A stretch of DNA of 64,000 nucleotides from Sinorhizobium alkalisoli (GCF_008932245.1 NZ_CP034909.1:1922001-1986000); one strand, 5' to 3'. Shown: positions 51,553 to 59,950, counted from the first letter of the stretch. The notes: generated by a model not told the origin, from the sequence alone. Made by a program: numbers and translations.

Positions 51553-52173
51553 CTATTCTTGAATAAACGAATAATCCCTCTCCCCATGTTCGCGCAAGCC
51601 CTTGTCGAAGAGAAGAGCATTCAAACCACGCTTTAGCCACAACAATTGCGGCTCCGGCATCATCCGCAGCCCTTCATAATCCATGACGCAGACATTGAAG
51701 ACCGTCGTCTTCACCTGCCGCCCCTCCTCGCATCTCAAGAGCACGCCTTCGAGCCGCATCATCGTGTCGGCAGCCTTCCTGGCCTGGCGGTGGCGCGCCT
51801 CGCTCGTCTCGCCGGCATGCCCCTTGACGCGGCCGATGACCTGCGCGCGCACGCTCGGAAAGGGTATGCCGGTCAGGTGATAGTAGCGCGTCATCACCGC
51901 GGCATAGTCGTCGCCGGCCTGCCGCTGCGTCTCGGTGATCCGCCCGTCGAGAAAGAGCCGGCCGAGCGTATAGCCGGCAAAGGCGCTACCGGTCTCGAGC
52001 CCGTGCATGCGCTTGCGCGCCGCAAGCGCCACGGCCATCGCCTCCTTTTCGTTTTCCCGCCGTGACCATTCCGGCTTGATCTTGCCGCAGGCGAAGCGTT
52101 CGGCATCGGCCTTGCGCGGACGGCCGAGTTGCGCCTTGCGTTTCGCGCGCAGCTTCTGGGCCTTGCTCATCAT
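51553..52173 (-). CDS. Hypothetical phage early-region protein
   Basis: A 206-residue basic helical protein: KAQKLRAKRKAQLGRPRKAD at the start, then MAVALAARKRMHGLETGSAF and ...RLFLDGRITETQRQAGDDYA with AVMTRYYHLTGIPFPSVRAQ. The LGRL(F)xxGxI(T)xxQxxAGxxYA pattern is typical of alphaproteobacterial prophage proteins next to DnaA-like or terminase genes. The Arg/Lys-rich N-terminus suggests nucleic-acid binding. AAAGGA precedes the two adjacent ATGs. Confidence 0.65.
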   Translation of the reverse strand: MMSKAQKLRAKRKAQLGRPRKADAERFACGKIKPEWSRRENEKEAMAVALAARKRMHGLETGSAFAGYTLGRLFLDGRITETQRQAGDDYAAVMTRYYHLTGIPFPSVRAQVIGRVKGHAGETSEARHRQARKAADTMMRLEGVLLRCEEGRQVKTTVFNVCVMDYEGLRMMPEPQLLWLKRGLNALLFDKGLREHGERDYSFIQE

Positions 52174-52274
52174 CGGACTATCCTTTCAAATTCGGGAGAA
52201 AGCTGGGGATGCGCTGCGGCACGGACATGATTCGATTTCTCCGCTGCCGTCCGCGAGCCGCTGAAAGTGGCGGA

Positions 52275-52784
52275 TTAATCAGAGTGACCGGTCGTGGCTT
52301 TCACCACGGCAAGCACTGTCGTGTGATCCCGCCGGAAGATGCGGCCGATGCGGGGCAACGACAGGTCCGGGCGGCTTTCGTAGACCGCCCGCATGCAGGC
52401 ATGCCGGGGCTTCACCAGCCGGCGTTCGCGGCGGACGCTGATGACGTCCTCCCAGCTCACGCCCGGAAAATCCGCGAGCACGTCGGCAACGATCGTGTCG
52501 ATGGATGGTCTTTCCTCGGTCCGGTCCGAATCGACACCATCCGATTGCCGCCCCCCCAGCAGCGCTTTCGCCTGCGCCAACAGGCGCGCCTCCGCATCGG
52601 CAAGATCAGCCTCCAGCGTAGCGATCCGGCGCGCCTTGGTTGCGTTGTCGGCGGTGAGTTCCGAAAGCTCGAACCGAAGTTCCGCCATCGCGGCCGATCG
52701 GCCTCCGCCGTCTCCGGCGCGGACCAGCCGTTCGCGCACCGCCCGATAATGCCGCTGCTGCCTTGCACTTTGCGAATTCTCCAT
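52275..52784 (-). CDS. Phage protein with DnaA domain IV-like DNA-binding C-terminus
   Basis: A 169-residue protein: basic N-terminus (MENSQSARQQRHYRAVRERL), a coiled coil (FELSELTADNATKARRIATL; LADAEARLLAQAKALL), then VRRERRLVKPRHACMRAVYE and SLPRIGRIFRRDHTTVLAVV. The last matches the DnaA domain IV signature (GR-x-FGGRDHTTV) that reads DnaA boxes, without the ATPase domains. It may act as a replication-origin factor or as a regulator of dnaA-box promoters. AAGGAGTG precedes the ATG at 52784; a longer ORF upstream crosses the promoter region and is rejected. It is divergent from the repressor. Confidence 0.8.
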   Translation of the reverse strand: MENSQSARQQRHYRAVRERLVRAGDGGGRSAAMAELRFELSELTADNATKARRIATLEADLADAEARLLAQAKALLGGRQSDGVDSDRTEERPSIDTIVADVLADFPGVSWEDVISVRRERRLVKPRHACMRAVYESRPDLSLPRIGRIFRRDHTTVLAVVKATTGHSD

Positions 52785-52959
52785 GCACTCACTCCTTGTA
52801 TTTTGAAGCATTCGCCCGCGCCACGAGTCGCAAGACGAAGGTCCCGCAAACCGGCGAGCGAACCGCCACGAGGCCTTCAGCGACCTCGCCGCCAGATGAC
52901 ATCGTTGGTGTTGCCATGTCAACATGATTTGTGTTATTCGTGTTGCTATGTTCCAGGTT
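52785..52959. promoter_or_regulatory. Divergent control region of the repressor and DnaA-like genes
   Basis: The 175 bases between divergent starts hold repeated TGTTG/CAACA half-sites: TGTTGCCATGTCAACA and GTGTTATTCGTGTTGC. A TTGACA box on the minus strand (52917-52922) overlaps them. They share CGTGTTG with the site at 53703-53719 and probably bind the S24 repressor. Confidence 0.5.
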
Positions 52960-53652
52960 ATGAGCGAAAAAGCTGACAGGTTGCGCCAGGCGCGCATTAG
53001 TGCGGGCTTCCGTTTTGCCTCCGATGCGGCGAACGCCCTCGGCATCGTCGCCTCCACCTATCGGGCCCACGAGAATGGCCAGAACGACTTCGACCTCGAC
53101 GAAGCCGACTTTTATGGGCGCAAGTTCAACGTCGACCCTTACTGGCTCATGCGCGGGGCTGGCCACACTCAGACGAATGGCGGTTCGGCGCCCTCTGCCC
53201 ATCCGGTGGAAGTCGAAGAACCGAACGCGACGATTGGCGCCAGCGTGCTCGGCAAAAGCAAGAAAATTCCCGTCTTCGGCCAGGCCGTTGGCGGTGTTGA
53301 CGGTGAATTCCTGATGAATGGCAGTGTATTGTTCGAAGTCCTGGCGCCGCCGGTTCTCTCCGATATATCCGAGGCTTATGCCGTCTGTGTCTCCGGCGAA
53401 TCCATGTCTCCGCGCTATGAGGACGGGGAAATCTGCTTCGTCGATCCGGGCCGCCGCGTGAAAAAGGGCGATTACGTCATCGCACAAATTCGCCTCGAGG
53501 AAGACGGCGCCCTGCTCGCCTATGTCAAAAAGTTTGTGCGCCACAACAACTCCGAACTCGTGCTCGAGCAGTTCAACCCCGCCAAGGAACTGCGCTTCGA
53601 CGCCCGCACCGTCCATTCGGTCCACTACATCGCCCTTGCCGGCAACGCCTGA
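52960..53652 (+). CDS. CI-like phage repressor (XRE HTH plus S24/LexA-type peptidase)
   Basis: A 230-residue repressor. The N-terminal helix-turn-helix is EKADRLRQARISAGFRFASD then AANALGIVASTYRAHENGQN; the C-terminal S24 autocleavage domain has CVSGESMSPRYEDGEI with the catalytic Ser and LAYVKKFVRHNN with the catalytic Lys. Cleavage in the SOS response would relieve repression. I start at ATG 52960; an upstream ATG at 52924 would lie in the operator-like repeats. It governs a divergent gene and probably the rightward genes at 53789-54369. Confidence 0.88.
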   Translation: MSEKADRLRQARISAGFRFASDAANALGIVASTYRAHENGQNDFDLDEADFYGRKFNVDPYWLMRGAGHTQTNGGSAPSAHPVEVEEPNATIGASVLGKSKKIPVFGQAVGGVDGEFLMNGSVLFEVLAPPVLSDISEAYAVCVSGESMSPRYEDGEICFVDPGRRVKKGDYVIAQIRLEEDGALLAYVKKFVRHNNSELVLEQFNPAKELRFDARTVHSVHYIALAGNA

Positions 53653-53702
53653 GTGGCGGTCTGCGCTCGCGAATCGCGAGACGCAACACACGCGATCGGG
53701 AA

Positions 53703-53768
53703 CAACACGTTACGTGTTGACACTATACGGGTCGCAATGGCATGCTGTCGACCTAAGATGACAACACG
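53703..53768 (+). promoter_or_regulatory. Repressor operator and promoter before the small early genes
   Basis: CAACACG-TTA-CGTGTTG (53703-53719) is a perfect 7-3-7 inverted repeat that overlaps a TTGACA -35-like box (53717-53722). A further CAACACG lies near 53762. The same half-site appears in the divergent control region at 52785-52959, consistent with a shared repressor. Confidence 0.55.
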
Positions 53769-53788
53769 AAGGATGTGGTCGAGCGCAA

Positions 53789-54118
53789 ATGTCCATCCCG
53801 CGAATCAAGGCCGATCTCCACGGTCACATAGATGCGCTTTTCAGCGCCGATCTGCCGCAGTCGAGCGACCTGGAAAGTCAGGCGGCGCTCGAAATCTTTC
53901 TCGTCTCCACCTATTCGAGCCTCGCATCGCTTGCCTGGCATATGGGCGCCGACGGCAGCGTGCTGCAGCGCGAGGCTGTCCCCGCCGCGCAACTCATCGG
54001 CGACGTCTTTTTCGAAAGCAACCGCGAACGGGAATATTCACCGGGCAGCACGGATCCGACGCAGCGCCTCCTCGGCACGCACAACCACCGCCAGCAGTTC
54101 GGAGGCTCGTTTCGATGA
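53789..54118 (+). CDS. Hypothetical early phage protein
   Basis: A 109-residue protein: MSIPRIKADLHGHIDALFSA, then SQAALEIFLVSTYSSLASLA and a charged C-terminus with STDPTQRLLGTHNHRQQFGG. No family is recognised. It follows the operator-like site at 53703 and is translationally coupled (ATGA) to the next gene, so both belong to a small rightward early unit beside the repressor. Confidence 0.6.
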   Translation: MSIPRIKADLHGHIDALFSADLPQSSDLESQAALEIFLVSTYSSLASLAWHMGADGSVLQREAVPAAQLIGDVFFESNREREYSPGSTDPTQRLLGTHNHRQQFGGSFR

Positions 54119-54369
54119 ACGCCGAGACCTACGCCATCGCCAATCTCGCCGCCCTCAATCTGATCGAGGCGGTCAGCGCCGCCTATTACGTCACCGACGC
54201 CGAGACTGCCGCGCGGCATGAAGGCCGCGCCCGTGAAATGCTGAAGAAGATCGCGGCCGCCATGGGATACGACATCGCCGTCGTCGATCGCGCGCCGCAG
54301 CAATACCCCTCGCCTTCCCCCGTGGCCGGCGCCCGCATCAGGCTCGTTTCCGAGCGTGCCGCGGAATAA
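54115..54369 (+). CDS. Hypothetical early phage protein, coupled to the previous gene
   Basis: An 84-residue helical protein: MNAETYAIANLAALNLIEAV, SAAYYVTDAETAARHEGRAR, EMLKKIAAAMGYDIAVVDRA. The start overlaps the stop of the previous gene by four bases. No known family. It ends 11 bases before the hairpin at 54381, which marks the right edge of the prophage-like region as I draw it. Confidence 0.6.
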   Translation: MNAETYAIANLAALNLIEAVSAAYYVTDAETAARHEGRAREMLKKIAAAMGYDIAVVDRAPQQYPSPSPVAGARIRLVSERAAE

Positions 54370-54380
54370 CAAGGATGCTA

Positions 54381-54417
54381 ATACCAAGTCTCGGTTCCTA
54401 TCATCGAGCCTTGGTAT
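54381..54417 (+). terminator. Hairpin at the right edge of the prophage-like region
   Basis: ATACCAAG-T-CTCG and CGAG-C-CTTGGTAT pair over 13 positions with one mismatch and a loop of about 11 bases. It lies 11 bases after the last early gene. There is no long T-run. It probably ends that unit. Confidence 0.5.
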
Positions 54418-54468
54418 AACATGGCGGCACGATGAATTGCGCGTTCCCCCTCTCTTGAGGCTCGGTCC

Positions 54469-54963
54469 ATGGGCGGCGAAGTGACAGAGCGGTCCTACGC
54501 GGTACTACAGCCCGCGGATCTCGAGAGGATCGCAGCGGTGGCGATGCGGGCATTCGCCGGCATCTTCGAGCGCGCGCCGGTCGCCGGCCTCTACAGGGAT
54601 CGGCTGCTCCTCATGGCGCTCGCCCAGGGAAGTGCGCTCCACTATTTGAACGGAGCGAATGGCATCAAGGATTTCGACGTATGGGCCTTTTTCGCGGCCG
54701 GACCGCCAAAGCCGTTTCCCCATCGTAAACGATGGTGCACGGATTTCGGCGCGTCACGCTTCGGCCGGCATCCGGCCGATCGAAACTATTCCGGCCGCCG
54801 CGTCGATCTCATGGGGCGTTCGATCGCGATTGCCAAGGGCGAGTGTCCGCAGGACGCCGTGCGGCGCTGGCTCGCCTCGCCCGCCAAGTCGGCAGTCGCC
54901 CTACGACAGAAGCCAATCTACTGCCTGCTCCCTCCGAGCGCCTTCGGCGATCGGATCAACTGA
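54469..54963 (+). CDS. Nucleotidyltransferase-like protein of unknown role
   Basis: A 164-residue protein with GSALHYLNGANGIKDFDVWA, close to the G-S...D-x-D pattern of nucleotidyltransferase-fold proteins (AbiEii/NTP_transf type), followed by YSGRRVDLMGRSIAIAKGEC, where R-x-V-D-L would be the third acidic residue. Start MGGEVTERSYAVLQPADLER. It lies just outside the phage region. A toxin or defence role is possible because the fold is common in such systems, but no antitoxin-like partner is beside it. Confidence 0.6.
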   Translation: MGGEVTERSYAVLQPADLERIAAVAMRAFAGIFERAPVAGLYRDRLLLMALAQGSALHYLNGANGIKDFDVWAFFAAGPPKPFPHRKRWCTDFGASRFGRHPADRNYSGRRVDLMGRSIAIAKGECPQDAVRRWLASPAKSAVALRQKPIYCLLPPSAFGDRIN

Positions 54964-54983
54964 CCCGCCGTCCGCGCACCGTA

Positions 54984-55754
54984 TCAGTCGTCGTCGGCAG
55001 GGCATGGCCACTGGGACGGCGCCGAGATGCCGGCAGGAAGCTTCGTTGCCGCGTCGCCGCAGGTAAGATCGATCTGGTCCTGCATCAGGCCCGAAGCCTG
55101 AGAGAGATCGACGCCCTCTATTCTCGTCTGGAACATGAAGGCGCGGCTGAAGTCGATCGGGCCCTCGAACTGCGAGCCGCTGAGGATCGCGCGCGACAGA
55201 TTGGCCGTCGCGAATCGCGTCCCCGTCAGCACGGCCTTTTCGAAATTGGCGCGTCCGAGTTCGGCCTTTTCGAAATCGGCACCCGTCAGCCGCGCGCCGG
55301 TGAAATCGGCGCGTTGCAGCTCCGAGCTGGCAAAGGAAGCATGTTCAGCGGAGATGCCGGTGAAATTGCCGCGATAAGCCTCCACTCTCGAAAAATTCGC
55401 CTTGTCCGCTTTCGCACCGGCCAGCGATGCGCGCATCAGCGTCGCCTTCTCGAGATTGGCCGACGTAAGATCGGAGCCGCTGAGATCGGTGGAGGTGAAA
55501 TCCGTATTGAAGAGAGTGCTGCCCGCCAGATTGCTCCTGCCCAGCATGATCTGCCGCTTGTTGCAGTCGCTCCAATCCGTTCGCGGCTTAGGCAAACTCT
55601 TGCAGTCCGCCGCCGCTGCTCCCGAGGCAAGGATCGAGGCGGCCATCGCAACAAGAAGGCCGACAGTTCCCGCGCCCGGCGAGAGCATGCGCCGGCGTCC
55701 CGCTCCGCGTCGAATTCCTCCGCACTCGACCCGTCTTGCCGCCCACGAAACCAT
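54984..55754 (-). CDS. Exported pentapeptide-repeat protein
   Basis: A 256-residue protein with an N-terminal hydrophobic signal (GTVGLLVAMAASILASGAAA) and about 25 pentapeptide repeats of the A(D/N)LXX kind in a right-handed beta helix (e.g. STDLSGSDLTSANLEKATLM; RADFTGARLTGADFEKAELG). It ends with ISAPSQWPCPADDD. AGGAGG precedes the ATG at 55754; a start at 55688 would give a more standard signal peptide. It is convergent with the nucleotidyltransferase-like gene. Pentapeptide proteins can mimic DNA or bind membranes; no role here is proven. Confidence 0.82.
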   Translation of the reverse strand: MVSWAARRVECGGIRRGAGRRRMLSPGAGTVGLLVAMAASILASGAAAADCKSLPKPRTDWSDCNKRQIMLGRSNLAGSTLFNTDFTSTDLSGSDLTSANLEKATLMRASLAGAKADKANFSRVEAYRGNFTGISAEHASFASSELQRADFTGARLTGADFEKAELGRANFEKAVLTGTRFATANLSRAILSGSQFEGPIDFSRAFMFQTRIEGVDLSQASGLMQDQIDLTCGDAATKLPAGISAPSQWPCPADDD

Positions 55755-55913
55755 GTTGTCCCGCCTCCTGCGTGGAAATCCATTTTATTGCGCACGGCCC
55801 CCCAATGAAAGCCATCGTTTCCGAAGCGATGCACACTCCATGCCCTGCCGCAAGTGAGCAGACATCATGAAACCGGTTGAAACCGAGAAACACCGCCGGT
55901 TGCGCGGCAGGTA

Positions 55914-56924
55914 TTACGCCTCGACGGCCTGGATCGCGGAAACCTGCCAATCGGCACCGCGCCTGCGCAGGAAGGTCCAGAGTTCCACCGCGTCCGTCGG
56001 CCGTTCGGGATCGCCGCTGACGACGCGGCCCGTGGCGCGCTCGCGCATCACGTCGATGCTCTCGTAGCGCATCGCAACCGTCGCATAGTCGGTGCCATTC
56101 TCATGCCACGCCTCGGCCACGTCGCCCTCGACGAGATGCACGTCCCGCACGTCGTTCTTGAGGCCCTTCGTGGCGTTTTCGCTGAGTTCCTCGGCAAGGT
56201 AGGACATCGCCTCGGGCGTCGTCAGCCGCCGAAGCGCCGCATAGTCCTCGGCAGCATAGGCCGCCTGGAGCTGCTTGAGTATCGCCTCGAATTGATCGAG
56301 GTCGCCCTGACCGATACCGATCTCGTCATTGTCCCATGCGCTCTTGGCCGACGGAGAGGGTCGGTTTGCCGAGGCGGCGGCTGGGCCCCCGCCGAGCCCC
56401 TCGCCGATCCGCGGAATGCGGAAGGACGGGGCAGCGCTCGCAGCCGCGTAGTTTCGCGCGGCGGCAGAAGGCGCCGAATAGGCCGGCTGGCTGCTGCGGC
56501 CGAAGAAGCGCTTCGCAAGCGCAATGGCTGCGACGATCAAGCCGACCTGCAGCAGCAGGCCGAGAAAGCCGATGCCGCCGCCGAGCCCATGGCCAAGCAG
56601 CATGCCGATCAAGCCGCCCATCATCAGGCCGCCGAGCATCGATCCGCCGAACCCGCCGAAGAGGCCCGGTCGCGACGCCGTCGTCTGGCCCTGCGCCGCC
56701 GGCCGCGTCGCAGCCGAAGGTGCCGGCTGCGGCGTCATCGTCCGCTCGATCGGCGCCGCATTGGTCGGCGCCGTCCGGGTAGTCGGCGGCATGGAAAAGG
56801 TCCGGCTGCCGCGTGAGCCGAATCCGCCGCCCGCCCTGCGCGCCTCGGCCACGTCGGCCACCGTCACCATCACCGCAAGACCGATGGCGGCCATCGCCAG
56901 GACTCGTTGAACACGCTGCATCAT
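55914..56924 (-). CDS. Tim44-like domain membrane protein
   Basis: A 336-residue protein with an N-terminal hydrophobic signal (AMAAIGLAVMVTVADVAEAR), a Gly/Ser/Pro/Thr-rich linker, two close hydrophobic segments (GGLMMGGLIGMLLGHGLGGG; IGFLGLLLQVGLIVAAIALA) and a C-terminal Tim44-like domain (GDLDQFEAILKQLQAAYAAE; LRRLTTPEAMSYLAEELSEN; ...VSGDPERPTDAVELWTFLRR). The glycine-rich double helix plus Tim44 fold is seen in alphaproteobacterial inner-membrane proteins related to the TimA/TRPC-like family. Start at 56924. Confidence 0.85.
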   Translation of the reverse strand: MMQRVQRVLAMAAIGLAVMVTVADVAEARRAGGGFGSRGSRTFSMPPTTRTAPTNAAPIERTMTPQPAPSAATRPAAQGQTTASRPGLFGGFGGSMLGGLMMGGLIGMLLGHGLGGGIGFLGLLLQVGLIVAAIALAKRFFGRSSQPAYSAPSAAARNYAAASAAPSFRIPRIGEGLGGGPAAASANRPSPSAKSAWDNDEIGIGQGDLDQFEAILKQLQAAYAAEDYAALRRLTTPEAMSYLAEELSENATKGLKNDVRDVHLVEGDVAEAWHENGTDYATVAMRYESIDVMRERATGRVVSGDPERPTDAVELWTFLRRRGADWQVSAIQAVEA

Positions 56925-57032
56925 TTCCGATCCCGTTTCTCGCTCACGCCGAAGCCGGCCATTTGCTGCCGATATAGACATCGAAGCCGGACAGTTAAAG
57001 TCGCTCGTAAGGATTTTGCCGTCCACAGCCGA

Positions 57033-58088
57033 TCAGGGTGCGTCGACAGGAAAGGAAACGGGCGCGATGAACCCCAACTCGAGCAGCTGCGCCGATCCCG
57101 AAAAGCGGATCGAATGCTCGTTGGCGAAATCGAATTCGCCGGACTTCTGCAGGTCGTCCAGCATCGTGCGATAGGCGGCAGCTCCATCGAAATACTGCCC
57201 ATCGGCGACCGCTTCCTCGATTTTCTCCTTGTAGTCGGCGAAGAACTTGAAATGCAGCAGCACCCCGGAAATCGGCAGGAAGTTTCTTTGGAATGGCAAC
57301 GGCTGATGGATGCTTACGCCCAGGCTGCACTCTCTGTCCCAGAAGATCAGCGGATATTTCATCAGCTCCAGCTCATAGGAGAATTTGCGTTTGCGCGGCC
57401 CGCCCGTGACGCTGATCGCCCTCTTCGTATGGGTCAGACCGTAACCGGCCCCATCGAAGTGGTCGGCGATTTCCCAGGGCATGCGATCGTCGCCGTCGAG
57501 CGTCGCCGATCCGAGCGAACCGACCGGGTACATGTCGAGCATCGGCGCCGCCAGGCGCTTCTCGCCCCGGCTTTCGAGCGCGCGAATGAGGCTCTCGAGC
57601 GGCTGCCGCTCGCAGTCCTGATAGAACAGGAACTCGTCGGAATCGACGTTGAGATACCACCGGTCCGTCCCGTAGCGCTCGAACAGCGTCTCGCGCCATT
57701 CGCGCCCGCGGCGGGCATCCCGGTAGCGCAACGGCGATCCCCAGACATCCACATCCGCCTGCGACAGCAGAAACTCGCGCGTGCCGTCGGTCGACACATC
57801 ATCGACACAGATGAAGCGCGTCACGCCGAGCTTGCGATAATGCGCCAGGAAGGACGGCATCAGCTTGAGGTCGTTATGCGTGTTGAATACCACCGGAACG
57901 TCGTCCCGGCCGAGCGGCCGCGGCCCGCCTTTGCCAAGGCAGGTCATCTCGATTTCGCGCCTGCGCCGGCGAACCCGTGCGGTCAGCCGAAAGGTGTCGT
58001 AACGCGTGATCAAACGATCGAGAAACGCCCTCCGGGGCGGCCCGTTCCGATTGTCGGAAAGGCGAAATGGGTAGTGATGATCGTTCAA
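57033..58088 (-). CDS. Glycosyltransferase family 2-like protein
   Basis: A 351-residue GT-A glycosyltransferase of the Glyco_tranf_2_4 type. It has VPVVFNTHNDLKLMPSFLAH, then KLGVTRFICVDDVSTDGTRE (acidic nucleotide-sugar site), DRWYLNVDSDEFLFYQDCER (D-x-D) and GVLLHFKFFADYKEKIEEAV. It probably extends a cell-surface glycan or glycoprotein. It is a single gene read leftward, next to a Tim44-like gene and the tRNA-Lys; no other glycan genes are near. Confidence 0.85.
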   Translation of the reverse strand: MNDHHYPFRLSDNRNGPPRRAFLDRLITRYDTFRLTARVRRRRREIEMTCLGKGGPRPLGRDDVPVVFNTHNDLKLMPSFLAHYRKLGVTRFICVDDVSTDGTREFLLSQADVDVWGSPLRYRDARRGREWRETLFERYGTDRWYLNVDSDEFLFYQDCERQPLESLIRALESRGEKRLAAPMLDMYPVGSLGSATLDGDDRMPWEIADHFDGAGYGLTHTKRAISVTGGPRKRKFSYELELMKYPLIFWDRECSLGVSIHQPLPFQRNFLPISGVLLHFKFFADYKEKIEEAVADGQYFDGAAAYRTMLDDLQKSGEFDFANEHSIRFSGSAQLLELGFIAPVSFPVDAP

Positions 58089-58293
58089 TTATGTCGCTCC
58101 ACTCGAGGCCGCGATAGGAGCGTTTATCGGCATGCCGCCGGGATTTCAACTCTGCGCAAGCCAGGCCCCGCGCATTGCCGGAGCGCAACGCGCGAACGCC
58201 GAAAAATTTCCCGACAATTGTGAAAAGGGTGCTGGACAAGCCGAACGAAGGCCATTATACGCCCCTCCATACCGCGGCGACGCGGTCCTGGAC

Positions 58294-58369
<76 letters not shown>

Positions 58370-58494
58370 TTCTTTTCAAAGCCTTGGCGAACTTCTTGAG
58401 CGAGCGCCTTGAAGCGCGATGCACCGGGCCAACGATTGGCTCATAACCTCGCCTCGCTTAACACCGACACGCGGCGGTGACGTCCCGCAAGCGA

Positions 58495-58638
58495 CTATCG
58501 GTAGGGCGCTTTGGTGGGTACCAGTGCCTGCCTGTACTTCGGCGCGTCAAGCGCTGCCTGATCGACAACCAGTATGCTCCCCACGAGTGAGATGAGGACG
58601 AGTATCAGCGCCACGAATGCGATGCCTGCTTTATCCAT
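58495..58638 (-). CDS. 47-aa membrane protein
   Basis: A short frame with one membrane helix: MDKAGIAFVALILVLISLVG, then SILVVDQAALDAPKYRQALV and a short end PTKAPYR. GGGGA lies just before the ATG at 58638. A single-span small protein with a C-terminal polar tail; function unknown. Confidence 0.6.
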   Translation of the reverse strand: MDKAGIAFVALILVLISLVGSILVVDQAALDAPKYRQALVPTKAPYR

Positions 58639-58762
58639 TCCCCATCATGGTCGGGCGAATGCGAGCAAAGCGAGGCGCCTGCGGCGCAGATCTTCACCAA
58701 AGCCCGTGATGGTTAATTTTGCCTAAACGAATGTAAGCACGTCAGCCACATCCCGCGGCACG

Positions 58763-59680
58763 TCAGACCATCATCTCACCCCCGGCGATCTTCACCGCAT
58801 GTCCGCCGATGCGGGCAGTGGAAATCCGGCCGGCGACGACATCGAGATGCAGGTGGATGAAGGAGGGGCGGCCCATTTCGACGCCCTGCTCGATCAACAT
58901 CGGATGGTGGCCATCCACCAGTTCGTCGAAGACATTGATCGCACCGGCAAGGGCCGCCGCGGCAGCCCCGGTCGCCGGGTCCTCCGCGATGCCCATCTCG
59001 GGCGCGAACATGCGGGCGTGGAAGCGCGCCATGTGGTTGATGCCACCGCGACAATAAAGATAGGCGCCGGCGAGCCGGCCTTCGGCGAGCGGCGCGAGCT
59101 GCTCCCAGCGCTGAGGATCGAACTCCACGGCCGCCACCGCCGCGATGTCGTGCAGCGGCACCATGACGAAGGGAACGCCCGCGCTCCAGAACGAGATGAC
59201 GTGATTTTCAAAACCGATCTGCGTCGCCTTGAGACTCACCGCATCGGCGATCGCCTGTCTTTCGAAACGGGCATCGAGCCGGACCGGCTTGCGCGGCAGA
59301 TCGAATTCGGCAAAGGTCGCCTGCCCCGGTTTCAGCCGCACCGCCGCGCGCACCGGCCCGACCTTCTCCTCGAGCACCTGCATGAGATCGAGCCCTCTTT
59401 CGGGCTCTCCGTACAGGTCCTCCGCGATCGCAACCGCCGCGCCGACCGTCGGGTGCCCGGCAAAGGGCAGCTCCTGCGAGGGAGTGAAGATCCTGAGCCG
59501 CGCCGAATGGGCGGTGCTTGCCGGCCGGTGAATGAAAACGGTCTCCGAAAGGTTGAATTCCTGCGCGATCGCCTGCATGGCCGCATCGCTCAGGTCATCG
59601 GCATCGAACACCACGGCAAGCGGGTTGCCCTCCAGGCGCCTGCTGGTGAAGACGTCGTAGATCGCGTAGCGCCGTGCCAT
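58763..59680 (-). CDS. PhzF family isomerase-like protein
   Basis: A 305-residue PhzF-fold protein. The catalytic Glu46 lies in FNLSETVFI, and the hallmark motifs LPFAGHPTVGAA, MFAPEMGIAEDPATGAAAAA are intact. PhzF-type enzymes are isomerases or epimerases; the phenazine enzyme isomerises dihydro-hydroxyanthranilate, but most homologues have unknown substrates. AAGGGG precedes the ATG at 59680. A much longer frame upstream is read-through of non-coding sequence. Confidence 0.9.
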   Translation of the reverse strand: MARRYAIYDVFTSRRLEGNPLAVVFDADDLSDAAMQAIAQEFNLSETVFIHRPASTAHSARLRIFTPSQELPFAGHPTVGAAVAIAEDLYGEPERGLDLMQVLEEKVGPVRAAVRLKPGQATFAEFDLPRKPVRLDARFERQAIADAVSLKATQIGFENHVISFWSAGVPFVMVPLHDIAAVAAVEFDPQRWEQLAPLAEGRLAGAYLYCRGGINHMARFHARMFAPEMGIAEDPATGAAAAALAGAINVFDELVDGHHPMLIEQGVEMGRPSFIHLHLDVVAGRISTARIGGHAVKIAGGEMMV

Positions 59681-59950
59681 AGATATCCCCTTGCCTGGCA
59701 AGACCTGCGCCGGAACCTTGCAACGCCTTGGCCCGAGCGGCAAGACAAAAAGCATCCGATCCGATACGCCGGGTTGCAAAGGACCGAAGCTTCGAAAGGC
59801 CCATATATCGCGATCGCAGCGCTTGGCCTCCGCCTTGAAACCCTTCCCCGTTGGAAAGATAACCGTTATCACCGCGCCGCGTCGCTCCGGCGGAGGCGAG
59901 CTTTGCCGAAAGAACCTCGACGGGTGCAAGCATGACGAATCGGACGCAGA

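Larger units (their letters stand above)
24355..54369 (-). mobile_element. Podoviral prophage-like region, no integrase seen
   Basis: About 30 kb whose structural, packaging and lysis genes run leftward in phage order: repressor region, terminases, portal, scaffold, capsid, adaptors, tail, internal protein, tail fibre, lysis. No tyrosine or serine recombinase, replicative helicase, primase or polymerase is seen, and only one internal/ejection-type protein. Glycan-modifying cargo (26003-30696, 40348-42569), host-like genes and several mosaic repeats interrupt it. The borders are set by gene content; I find no flanking direct repeats. Confidence 0.85.

Noticed and set aside
52785..53057. N-terminal extension of the DnaA-like gene
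   Set aside because: It runs through the divergent promoter and into the repressor coding sequence; a strong ribosome-binding site supports the start at 52784.
24355..54369. CRISPR array or diversity-generating retroelement
   Set aside because: No regularly spaced direct repeats, no cas genes, no reverse transcriptase and no template/variable repeat pair were seen; the repeats present are palindromic mosaic elements.
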